Shown here: positions 24,592 through 32,459 of the stretch, piece by piece
Numbering within the stretch: position 1 is the stretch's first letter
Layout: every line of letters begins with the position of its first letter
Assembly: GCF_024355225.1 (NCBI RefSeq)
Contig: NZ_VCNH01000003.1
Coordinates: forward strand, 53,376-117,375
Source: Roseovarius sp. M141
GTDB lineage: Bacteria; Pseudomonadota; Alphaproteobacteria; Rhodobacterales; Rhodobacteraceae
Length of the DNA: 64,000 nt
Reading direction: 5' to 3'
The notes under the pieces: generated by a model
The model's input: only the letters and a program-made list of their open reading frames with translations
Told to the model about the DNA's origin: nothing
Databases searched by the model: none
Position numbers and translations under genes: made by a program

Positions 24592-25614
24592 ATGGTTGAC
24601 CTATCTTTTGTCTGGGCCGGGATCATTGCGTTCGCAATTCTGGCATATGTCATCTTGGACGGTTTCGATCTAGGTGTCGGAATACTCTTTCCTGCAATCC
24701 GACCCGGATCCGGAATGCGCAGCCGGATGATGAACTCGATTGCGCCGGTTTGGGATGGCAATGAAACTTGGTTGGTGATGGGCAGCGGCGGGCTTTTCGC
24801 AGTTTTCCCTCTTGCCTATGGGATAGCGCTGACCGCGCTTTATGTTCCAATCTTCGCCATGCTATTTGGACTGGTCTTTCGCGGCGTCGCTTTTGAGTTT
24901 CGTTGGCGCGTTGAAGAGCGAAACAAGTTTTACTGGGATTGGGCCTTTATCGGCGGCTCGTATACGGCGGCGTTCTTTCAGGGCGTCGCACTTGGCGCAC
25001 TTGTCCAAGGCATCAAGGTTAGCGACCGCGCCTATGCTGGCGGTTGGTGGGATTGGCTCACGCCATTTTCATTGACCTGCGGCCTTGCAGTCGTGATCGG
25101 CTACGCGCTCTTGGGCGCCACTTGGCTTGTAATGAAAACTGACGGATGGTTACAGCGCCGGATGCGTGAGTATGCATGGCGGGCCGCTTTCGGAACAATC
25201 TTCTTGATTATGGTGGTCAGCCTTTGGACTCCGTTTCACAACCCGGAATACCTAACCCGGTGGTTTTCGTGGCCGAGCGTTCTGTATTCCGCGATTGTGC
25301 CGTTCTGCATGTTCGTTCTCACAATTCTTCTGTTTGCCGGCCTGGAGACGCAGAAGGATGTGCAGCCATTCCTGTGTGGACTCGGCATATTCTTCCTTTG
25401 CTTTGTCGGAATTGGAATCAGCTTCTATCCTCAGATCATCCCGCCAGATATCGAGATCCGCGAAGCAGCTGCGCCGGACAAGAGCTTGGCATTCCTATTG
25501 GTAGGAGCTGCATTCATGCTACCGGTCATCTTGACTTATACTGCGTTTTCCTACTGGGTTTTCCGTATGCGCTGGCCACATCCCATTGATTTGAGGTCTT
25601 CCGGGCTTCTTTGA
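24592..25614 (+). CDS. cydB: Cytochrome bd-type oxidase subunit II, 3' end altered by IS66
   Basis: The frame matches CydB/CioB throughout ('[16 protein letters not shown]', '[20 protein letters not shown]', 'GVAFEFRWR') up to 'FSYWVF' at 25,564. There an IS66 element is inserted and the protein ends with about 16 IS-encoded residues ('[15 protein letters not shown]'). The native ending 'RGKVNEAGGYH' plus TAA lies beyond the IS at 28283-28325. Only 11-12 terminal residues are lost, after the last membrane helix, so the subunit may still function. Eight membrane helices expected. Confidence 0.9.
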   Translation: MVDLSFVWAGIIAFAILAYVILDGFDLGVGILFPAIRPGSGMRSRMMNSIAPVWDGNETWLVMGSGGLFAVFPLAYGIALTALYVPIFAMLFGLVFRGVAFEFRWRVEERNKFYWDWAFIGGSYTAAFFQGVALGALVQGIKVSDRAYAGGWWDWLTPFSLTCGLAVVIGYALLGATWLVMKTDGWLQRRMREYAWRAAFGTIFLIMVVSLWTPFHNPEYLTRWFSWPSVLYSAIVPFCMFVLTILLFAGLETQKDVQPFLCGLGIFFLCFVGIGISFYPQIIPPDIEIREAAAPDKSLAFLLVGAAFMLPVILTYTAFSYWVFRMRWPHPIDLRSSGLL

Positions 25615-25655
25615 TTGGCCGGATACATTCTCCATTGTTTCTGTTGGAGGCTGCT

Positions 25656-26120
25656 ATGGCAGATGGAAGTGGACTTGTGGGTCGGCTGGAGATTGTCGAG
25701 CCCCGCCGGGGCAACCGGCGTTGGCCTGACGACGTGAAAGCACGGATTGTTGCGGAGAGTTTTCAACCCGGTGCGCGCGTTGTTGACGTGGCGCGGCGCC
25801 ATGACATTGTCCCCCATCAACTATCGGACTGGCGACGGATGGCGCGAGAAGGTCATTTGGTTTTGCCTGCGGATGTCATGACATCAGTTGGTGATGCAGA
25901 GATTTCGTGCCATCGGTCTGAGCCTGCGTTTGTTCCGCTGGAGATTGCGATGGCATCGCCGGCAGCTGATAGCACATCAGTGCAAGCACAGAGCGAGCGC
26001 GCCGGGATGGGCGGCGAGATATCGGTGACGATTGGGTCTGATGTGATGATCCGAATTCCTGGCACTGCTGATGTGGCGCGTGCTGCTGACTTGATCCGCG
26101 CGGTACGGGGGGTCTCGTGA
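25656..26120 (+). CDS. tnpA: IS66 TnpA
   Basis: 154 aa; ATG at 25656 behind GGAGG. The helix-turn-helix '[44 protein letters not shown]' is typical of the IS66 first protein (Tnp_8 family). The rest is variable, with a C-terminal '[21 protein letters not shown]'. Required with TnpB for transposition in the IS66 family. Overlaps tnpB by 4 bp. Confidence 0.95.
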   Translation: MADGSGLVGRLEIVEPRRGNRRWPDDVKARIVAESFQPGARVVDVARRHDIVPHQLSDWRRMAREGHLVLPADVMTSVGDAEISCHRSEPAFVPLEIAMASPAADSTSVQAQSERAGMGGEISVTIGSDVMIRIPGTADVARAADLIRAVRGVS

Positions 26121-26470
26121 TTGTTGCGGGTCAGCGGCTGCCAATCGTGATTGCGACGAAGCCGGTCGATTTCCGTCGAGGCCATGACGGGCTCGCAGCA
26201 ACTGTGCAAAACGAGCTGGGGCTTGATCCCCATTCCGGCATGACGGTGGTGTTCCGTTCCAAGCGTGGCGACAGGTTGAAGATCTTGGTTTGGGATGGAA
26301 CCGGGCTTGTCCTGATCTACAAGCGGTTGGAGGTTTCCAACTTCGTGTGGCCCAAGATTCAGGACGGCGTCATGCAGCTTTCCCGGGCCCAGTACGAGGC
26401 CCTTTTCGAAGGTTTGGACTGGCGCCGGATGGTGGCAAAACCGGTGGTTGCACCTGCTGCGGCAGGGTGA
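26117..26470 (+). CDS. tnpB: IS66 TnpB
   Basis: 117 aa with a GTG start overlapping the tnpA stop (GTGA). Contains the family signature '[16 protein letters not shown]' and '[22 protein letters not shown]', 'FEGLDWRR'. A small accessory protein of unknown biochemical role, needed for IS66 transposition. Confidence 0.95.
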   Translation: MIVAGQRLPIVIATKPVDFRRGHDGLAATVQNELGLDPHSGMTVVFRSKRGDRLKILVWDGTGLVLIYKRLEVSNFVWPKIQDGVMQLSRAQYEALFEGLDWRRMVAKPVVAPAAAG

Positions 26471-26532
26471 CTCAGGACCAAATTTGAGCGTTGTTTTATT
26501 GGCTTTTCTTCCTGTTCAGGGTAGAAAAGCGC

Positions 26533-28203
26533 ATGTCAGAACCGTTCGATATTCGCCAGTTTCCAGGTCTGCCGCCCGAGGTCGTGAAGGCCTTTGAGGC
26601 GCAGCAGTTCGAACTGGCTGTAGAACGTGCGGCGCGGCAACATGAACAGGCTGTCGGTGCCGAGAAGGACGTCTTCATCACCGAACTGAAAGCGCTGGTC
26701 GAGAAGCTGGAAAGTCAGGTTGCCGATCATCGGCGCACCAAGTTCGGACCCAAGTCGGAAAAGCTTAGCCCCGATCAGCTGGAACTGGCGCTCGAAGACC
26801 AAGAAACCGCCATAGCCGAGACGCAGCAACAGATCGATGAGGTGCAGAACAAGCTCGACCAGCTCGACAAGACTGCAAAGGACAAAAAGCCCCGCAAACC
26901 GCGCAAGCCCCGCACCCTTCCAGAGGGGCTGCCGCGCGTCGAGCGGGTCATCAATCCCGAAAACATCGTTTGTCCCTGCGGCTGTGGCGATATGGTCAAG
27001 ATCGGGGAGGATCGTTCGGAGCGGCTGGATGTCATTCCTGCGCAATACCAAGTCGTTGTCACTGTGCGCCCGAAATACGCCTGTCCCAAAGGACGCACGG
27101 GCGTGGTCCAAGCCAAGGCCCCGGCGCATCTGCTGGAAAACAGCTGGCCGACCGAAGCCCTGCTGGCGCAGATCACTGTGGCCAAATTTTGCGACTTCAA
27201 TCCTTTGAACCGGCAATCCGTGGCCATGGCCCGCAACGGCGCGCCGATCGATCGTTCAGTCCTGTCGGACTGGATGGGCCGCACAGGCGCACTGATTGCC
27301 CCCGTGGTCGATCACATGGCCATGCTACTTCTGAAAGGCAGCACACGGCTTTATGTCGACGAAACAACAGCGCCCGTGCTTGATCCCGGACGGGGCAAAA
27401 CCAAGACAGGGTACTTCTGGGCTGTTATGCGGGATGATCGCGGCTGGAACGGACCGTCGCCACCTGGCGTCGTGTTCCATTATCGCCCCGGACGAAATGG
27501 CAAATATGCCGAAGAAATCCTCAAAGGCTTCGATGGCACAATCCAGGTGGATGCCTATGGAGGCTACACCGCCTTAGGCACTTCCAAGCGGGTGGGTGGC
27601 GCACCCTTGAAGCTCGCCTATTGCTGGTCGCATGGGAGGCGCGCCTTGATCAAGGCGCAGCCCAAAGCAGGATCGCCGATCGTCGACGAGGCCCTGCTGC
27701 AGATCGCGGCCATCTACAAGATCGAGGCCGAGATCCGTGGGCTGCCGGCCGCGCAAAGGCGTGCGGTCCGGCAGGAGAAATCCTGCCAGCTGGTCGATAA
27801 ATTCTTTGTTTGGCTGAACGCTCAGGCCGGCCGTGTCTCGCGCAAGTCCGAATTGGGAAAAGCTTTGGCCTACATGCTGCGACGTCAGGAGGGCTTCCGT
27901 CTGTTCCTGGACGATGGCCATGTCGACATGGATTCCAACCTGGTAGAAAATGCGATCAGAAGCCCCGCCATGACACGCCGCAACACACTTTTTGCCGGTC
28001 ACGATGATGGAGCCCGTTGTTGGGCAAGGTTCGCGAGCCTGATCGGAACATGTCGCATCAACGGCGTCGAGCCCTATGCCTACTTGCTCGATCTGTACAC
28101 CAAGCTGGCCAACGGGCATCTCAAGAAAGACATCGATACTTTGATGCCGTGGGCTTATGCCGCCGCCACGTCCTCACAAATGAGCTCGCCCGGGACTCCC
28201 TGA
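26533..28203 (+). CDS. tnpC: IS66 TnpC (DDE transposase)
   Basis: 556 aa from the ATG at 26533. Order: leucine-rich coiled coil ('ELALEDQETAIAETQQQIDEVQNKLDQL'), a Cys-rich zinc segment ('CPCGCGDMVKIGEDRSERLDVIP ... YACPKGR'), then the catalytic domain with 'LYVDETTAPVLDPGRGKTKTGYFWAV', 'QVDAYGGYTALG' and the Glu helix in 'DSNLVENAIRSPAMTRRNTLFAG', closing with the IS66_C-type 'YAYLLDLYTKLANG'. Complete. Confidence 0.95.
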   Translation: MSEPFDIRQFPGLPPEVVKAFEAQQFELAVERAARQHEQAVGAEKDVFITELKALVEKLESQVADHRRTKFGPKSEKLSPDQLELALEDQETAIAETQQQIDEVQNKLDQLDKTAKDKKPRKPRKPRTLPEGLPRVERVINPENIVCPCGCGDMVKIGEDRSERLDVIPAQYQVVVTVRPKYACPKGRTGVVQAKAPAHLLENSWPTEALLAQITVAKFCDFNPLNRQSVAMARNGAPIDRSVLSDWMGRTGALIAPVVDHMAMLLLKGSTRLYVDETTAPVLDPGRGKTKTGYFWAVMRDDRGWNGPSPPGVVFHYRPGRNGKYAEEILKGFDGTIQVDAYGGYTALGTSKRVGGAPLKLAYCWSHGRRALIKAQPKAGSPIVDEALLQIAAIYKIEAEIRGLPAAQRRAVRQEKSCQLVDKFFVWLNAQAGRVSRKSELGKALAYMLRRQEGFRLFLDDGHVDMDSNLVENAIRSPAMTRRNTLFAGHDDGARCWARFASLIGTCRINGVEPYAYLLDLYTKLANGHLKKDIDTLMPWAYAAATSSQMSSPGTP

Positions 28204-28282
28204 CGACCTCCCGCACGCGACAGCCAAATGCCTGTCAACATATGCACTCTGAAAATCTCAATGGGACGCAGGCAGCGCATAC

Positions 28283-28325
28283 GGTTTTCCGGGGAAAAGT
28301 TAACGAGGCGGGTGGCTATCACTAA
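28283..28325 (+). pseudogene. cydB: Displaced 3' end of cydB
   Basis: After the duplicated octamer the original cydB frame continues as RGKVNEAGGYH and TAA, the usual CydB-type ending. Removing the IS66 plus one octamer restores an uninterrupted subunit II. Confidence 0.9.
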
Positions 28326-28332
28326 CTCGTCC

Positions 28333-28431
28333 ATGAAACAGGTTCTTTGGTTCATCGCGATCTGGGTCGGCAGCGTTACGGCACTCGGTCTTGTGGGCCT
28401 GATAGTTCGCAACATTTTGGCTCTGAACTGA
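28333..28431 (+). CDS. DUF2474/CydX-type micro-protein (32 aa)
   Basis: The ATG lies 7 bp after the native cydB stop. The product MKQVLWFIAIWVGSVTALGL... is one hydrophobic helix followed by 'RNILALN'. This size, position and 'K-x-x-x-W-F-I-A-x-W' start are those of the DUF2474 proteins found behind cydAB in alphaproteobacteria. They are thought to serve as a small third subunit, like CydX. The IS66 insertion now separates it from cydA-cydB. Confidence 0.8.
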   Translation: MKQVLWFIAIWVGSVTALGLVGLIVRNILALN

Positions 28432-28493
28432 ATAGGCCATTCAACTGGACAACAGGTTGGGGACTGATGGAGTATTTGGCTTGGCCCTGAAGC

Positions 28494-28704
28494 CTGACGA
28501 TACTATCTGTTCGTCGGATCACCACCCGGCGGACGAGCCGCCGCCATCGCCTACACCCTGATTGAGACGGCCACGCTGAATGGCGTCGACCCGCAGGGAT
28601 GGCTCGCCGATATGCTGGCCTGCATCCCAGACCACAAGATCACCCGCGTGGATGATCTTCTGCCATGGAACTGGTCACAGCGCGCGGTCTGACCGGACGC
28701 TTAC
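28494..28704 (+). pseudogene. 3' remnant of a second IS66-family tnpC
   Basis: The open frame reads 'YYLFVGSPPGGRAAAIAYTL', 'NGVDPQGWLADMLACIPDHKITRVDDLLPW' and stops at 28692. This is the C-terminal tail of IS66 TnpC proteins, not related at base level to the complete copy nearby. The terminal CGGACGCTTAC at 28694-28704 matches the GTAAGCGTCC-type right end of IS66 elements. The 5' part is gone. Confidence 0.75.
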
Positions 28705-28940
28705 CTTGATAATGCCTTCACGCGATCCGGAAAATTACACCACCTTTATGGGGTGACCCATATCTCACGGCGCGCCAAGATTGCGGGCGTCGGATAGTTT
28801 TTCGGTTTTCTGATTTCGGTCAGAGACTTTCTTGGGCATTGGACCAAAGCTGGCTATATGAGCGCCCTGCGCTCAACGGGGAGGGCGGTAGATTGCAATC
28901 TGGAGACGCTAGGACACCTTTCACAGCGGCCAACTTGCCT

Positions 28941-29756
28941 CTACTGCGGGCCTCCTCTCCGGGTGATCTGCGACCTCGGTGCGTTCAGAACAATCCGACG
29001 TTTCCTAGAAACACTGGTTCGCAGGTCAAGGCCCTGGGCCTCCTTGTAAGATGCTTCAACAAAATTGATGTGCTCCTCCGCGGCAGCGGCCGCAGCATCG
29101 GCCTCGCGGTTGATAATCGCGTTGCCAATTTTCTGATGCTGTTCCAGCAGTTTCTTTCCGTGACCGTCGACAAGATATTTCGAGCTGCGATGAAGAAATA
29201 CGCCTCGAGCAAGCAGTTCGTAGACCGACGCCATGGTATGGACCAGCATCGGGTTGTGCGTCGCGTCAACGATTGCGCCGTGAAACTGGACGTCGGACAG
29301 CAGTTCGAGTTTGGTATCGGCATTATTCAAGGCTTCCGCCATGTCATCGAGCGTATTAATAATGATTTGAATGTCGTCCTCAGTGGCACGATGTGCCGCA
29401 ACGAACGCCGCAAAGCCTTCGACCTCCCGCCGAAATTCAAGATATCCACCGAAAGCTGCGGGATGGCGTGTAAACAGGTCGATCATAGCCGGCGCAAAGG
29501 CTGTGCCCGTCAGCCGCGTCACAAACGTACCTTCGCCATGTTGTACCCTCAGCAGCCCGCGATGCTCCAAGATCTTGATAGCGTCCCGGATCTTGGGCCG
29601 AGACACGCCGATCTGTTCGGCCAGTTCCCGTTCGGATGGCAAGCGTTGACCGCTACGCAAGACGCCCGAAATGATCAGATTCTCGATTTGAGCAACCACG
29701 GCGTCGGCAACGCTGTCGTTCTCAATCCTGTCATAAACGCTGTCTCCGTCGTTCAT
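28941..29756 (-). CDS. GntR-family (FadR subfamily) regulator, LldR/PdhR-like
   Basis: 271 aa from the ATG at 29756, with GAGGAG upstream. N-terminal winged helix: 'VAQIENLIISGVLRSGQRLPSERELAEQIGVSRPKIRDAIKILEHRGLLRVQHGEGTFV'-type sequence in full. C-terminal FCD ligand domain: 'FRREVEGFAAFVAAHRATEDD', metal/ligand residues in 'SDVQFHGAIVDATHNPML' and 'AAEEHINFVE'. FadR-type regulators with this domain commonly sense lactate, pyruvate or other small acids. It is transcribed away from the phaA-to-phaC run, 730 bp distant, so it is the obvious candidate controller of that run and of itself. Confidence 0.88.
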   Translation of the reverse strand: MNDGDSVYDRIENDSVADAVVAQIENLIISGVLRSGQRLPSERELAEQIGVSRPKIRDAIKILEHRGLLRVQHGEGTFVTRLTGTAFAPAMIDLFTRHPAAFGGYLEFRREVEGFAAFVAAHRATEDDIQIIINTLDDMAEALNNADTKLELLSDVQFHGAIVDATHNPMLVHTMASVYELLARGVFLHRSSKYLVDGHGKKLLEQHQKIGNAIINREADAAAAAAEEHINFVEASYKEAQGLDLRTSVSRKRRIVLNAPRSQITRRGGPQ

Positions 29757-30487
29757 CGATCTCTCCTCAGAGATGGACATTATACTCCGAGACGATTGAT
29801 CTTCAACCACTTCGCGCAACGCGTTGTCGATTCCGTGATCACTGTTGTTTACTCGTATCACGCTCCGACGAGAGACGAGTATGGTGCTAGTAGGTATAGA
29901 TTTTTTGCATTCACAGGTTCATGGTCTGGCGTTTGCCGCACCTTAGATGGATGCCTAAGCGAAGTACTGTTTCAGTATGAACAAGGAACGAGAGGTCAAG
30001 AAACTTAATGTCAAAATGTTCCGCAACATCACCCAGACCGGAGCCAAACGGGCGCGCCAAGTCCATAGTCTTCATGCGCGCGCTTTCAAGGAAGACCGCA
30101 CATGGAGACCCCAGATGAATCGCGCCACTACTCTCGAAGTTGTTGCCGCAACTACTATCAGCATGGTTTCGGCCCCAGGCACTTGGACCCGGGAGGGAAA
30201 GTCATGCAGAAACTGGGTGTTGCCACTTCGCTCCTGCTTGGCGACGAGATCTTTCCGGCATTGTAAAAGTGCAACGAGCAGAAAGCGCGCAGGAAACGGA
30301 TGCTGGTCATCTTCGACAGTCACGGTGTCGAATACGCCGCCGAGCACAATGTCGGCCAAATCGGGCAACTCTAGGCGACAAAAACTGAACTCGCCGTCTT
30401 CTACATGGCCTGCGATCCGTCCAACAGTTTCAACCCGGGCATCGGCAAGATGACTAAAGCCCGAAACTGCCTTCAGGAGTTCATCAC
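29757..30487. promoter_or_regulatory. Divergent control region between the GntR gene and phaA
   Basis: 731 bp. The part near the GntR gene is AT-richer and carries TACTCGT (29850-29856) and ACGAGTA (29875-29881), a 7-bp inverted repeat around CTC-CGAC-GAG, a possible operator. Short frames at about 30,100-30,480 (for example 'HGFGPRHLDPGGKVMQKLGV') read like degraded coding DNA, but I cannot name a source. AGGAG before phaA is its ribosome site. Confidence 0.4.
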
Positions 30488-31663
30488 ATGACCAATGTTG
30501 TAATCGTCTCTGCCGCGCGCACCGCTGTAGGCAGCTTCAACGGCTCTTTTGCCAACACGCCCGCCCATGACCTCGGCGCTGCGGTCATCGAAAGCGTGAT
30601 CAGCCGCGCCGGAATCGGCAAAGCGGATGTCTCCGAGACGATCCTCGGCCAGGTACTGACGGCCGGCCAAGGGCAGAACCCGGCCCGCCAAGCGCATATC
30701 AAGGCCGGGCTCCCGAAAGAGGCTAGCGCCTGGTCTCTGAATCAGGTTTGCGGCTCGGGCCTGCGCGCGGTCGCCCTTGGCGCACAGCATGTGCAACTCG
30801 GCGATGCCGCCATTGTCTTGGCCGGCGGGCAGGAAAGCATGTCGCTCTCGCCCCATGTGGCGCATCTGCGGGCCGGGCAGAAGATGGGCGACCTAAAGTT
30901 CATCGACTCGATGATCAAAGACGGTCTTTGGGATGCGTTCAACGGCTATCACATGGGCCAGACCGCCGAGAACGTCGCCGAGAAATGGCAGATCAGCCGC
31001 GAAGCACAGGACGAATTCGCCGTCGCCAGCCAGAACAAGGCCGAAGCCGCGCAGCAGGCCGGCAAGTTCAAGGACGAAATCGTGCCTTTCACGATCAAGA
31101 CCCGCAAGGGCGACATCGTGATGGACAGCGACGAGTATATCCGCCACGGCGCCACCATCGAATCGATGCAGAAGCTGCGCCCGGCTTTCACCAAGGACGG
31201 CTCGGTCACTGCCGCCAATGCGAGCGGATTGAATGACGGCGCCGCCGGAGTGCTGCTGATGTCCGCCGAGAACGCCGAGAAACGCGGCATCGAGCCCTTG
31301 GCCCGCATCGCCTCCTACGCCACGGTCGGACTGGACCCGTCGATCATGGGCGTGGGCCCGATCTACGCATCGCGCAAGGCGCTCGAGAAGGCTGGCTGGA
31401 AGGTCGAGGATCTGGATCTGGTCGAGGCCAACGAAGCCTTCGCCGCCCAGGCCTGTGCGGTCAACAAGGACATGGGCTGGGATGCGTCGATCGTGAACGT
31501 CAACGGCGGCGCTATCGCCATCGGCCACCCGATCGGCGCCTCCGGCGCGCGCGTCCTGAACACGCTGCTCTTCGAGATGAAACGCCGCGGAGCGAGAAAG
31601 GGCCTCGCGACGCTGTGCATCGGCGGGGGCATGGGCGTGGCCATGTGCTTGGAGCGCGACTGA
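30488..31663 (+). CDS. phaA: Acetyl-CoA C-acetyltransferase (beta-ketothiolase)
   Basis: 391 aa, the usual thiolase length. Condenses two acetyl-CoA to acetoacetyl-CoA. Active-site Cys88 in '[10 protein letters not shown]', His in '[15 protein letters not shown]' and Cys in '[12 protein letters not shown]' are all present, as is the '[11 protein letters not shown]' loop. RBS AGGAG. First gene of the run and 61 bp before phaB, so the product is meant for PHB synthesis. Confidence 0.95.
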   Translation: MTNVVIVSAARTAVGSFNGSFANTPAHDLGAAVIESVISRAGIGKADVSETILGQVLTAGQGQNPARQAHIKAGLPKEASAWSLNQVCGSGLRAVALGAQHVQLGDAAIVLAGGQESMSLSPHVAHLRAGQKMGDLKFIDSMIKDGLWDAFNGYHMGQTAENVAEKWQISREAQDEFAVASQNKAEAAQQAGKFKDEIVPFTIKTRKGDIVMDSDEYIRHGATIESMQKLRPAFTKDGSVTAANASGLNDGAAGVLLMSAENAEKRGIEPLARIASYATVGLDPSIMGVGPIYASRKALEKAGWKVEDLDLVEANEAFAAQACAVNKDMGWDASIVNVNGGAIAIGHPIGASGARVLNTLLFEMKRRGARKGLATLCIGGGMGVAMCLERD

Positions 31664-31724
31664 CCTGAGAGTTTCCCCAACCCGGGCACAGCCTGCCGGG
31701 ACCAACTGACTTAGGAGACCTATC

Positions 31725-32447
31725 ATGGCACGAACTGCACTCGTCACCGGTGGATCGCGCGGCATCGGCGCGGCCATCTCGAAAGCTCTGCAAGCTGATG
31801 GCCACACCGTCGCCGCCACCTATGCCGGCAATGACGATGCCGCCGCTGCTTTCACAGCGGAGACCGGCATCAAGACCTACAAATGGAACGTGGCGGATTA
31901 CGCCGATTCCGCCGCCGGCATCGCCAAGGTAGAGGCCGACGTGGGCACGATCGACATCGTGGTCGCCAATGCCGGAATCACCCGCGACGCGCCGTTCCAC
32001 AAGATGACGCCCGAGCAGTGGCACCAGGTGATCGACACCAACCTGACGGGCGTGTTCAACACCGTCCACCCGGTCTGGCCGGGGATGCGTGAGCGCAAGT
32101 TCGGCCGGGTGATCGTTATCAGCTCGGTCAACGGCCAGAAAGGCCAGTTCGCGCAAGTGAACTATGCCGCGACCAAGGCCGGCGATATCGGCATCGTCCG
32201 TAGCCTGGCTCAGGAAGGCGCCCGCGCCGGCATCACCGCCAACGCCGTCTGCCCGGGCTATATCGCCACCGAGATGGTGATGGCGGTGCCCGAGAAGGTC
32301 CGCGAGAGCATCATCGCCCAAATCCCGGCCGGCCGGCTCGGTAAACCAGAGGAGATCGCCCGTTGCGTCGCGTTCCTGGCCTCCGACGATGCCCAGTTTA
32401 TCAACGGATCGACTATCTCCGCTAACGGCGCGCAGTTCTTTGGGTGA
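31725..32447 (+). CDS. phaB: Acetoacetyl-CoA reductase
   Basis: 240-aa short-chain dehydrogenase. Cofactor motif 'TGGSRGIGAAIS', 'NAGITRDAPFHKM' and catalytic Ser-Tyr-Lys in 'VISSVNGQKGQFAQVNYAATKAG'. The 'GQFGQxNYxAAKAG' context and length match PhaB, which reduces acetoacetyl-CoA to (R)-3-hydroxybutyryl-CoA with NADPH. A C-terminal 'GSTISANGAQFF' closes the fold. The transhydrogenase genes in the same run could supply its NADPH. Confidence 0.93.
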   Translation: MARTALVTGGSRGIGAAISKALQADGHTVAATYAGNDDAAAAFTAETGIKTYKWNVADYADSAAGIAKVEADVGTIDIVVANAGITRDAPFHKMTPEQWHQVIDTNLTGVFNTVHPVWPGMRERKFGRVIVISSVNGQKGQFAQVNYAATKAGDIGIVRSLAQEGARAGITANAVCPGYIATEMVMAVPEKVRESIIAQIPAGRLGKPEEIARCVAFLASDDAQFINGSTISANGAQFFG

Positions 32448-32459
32448 GGGCATTCTGAC

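Larger units (their letters stand above)
25565..28282 (+). mobile_element. IS66-family insertion sequence in cydB (2718 bp)
   Basis: The ends start GTATGCGCTGGCCACATCCC (left) and, on the other strand, GTATGCGCTGCCTGCGTCCC (right): about 20 of 25 bases match. Both flanks carry the octamer GGTTTTCC (25557-25564 and 28283-28290), a perfect 8-bp target duplication as expected for IS66. Contains tnpA, tnpB and tnpC, all intact. Confidence 0.97.
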
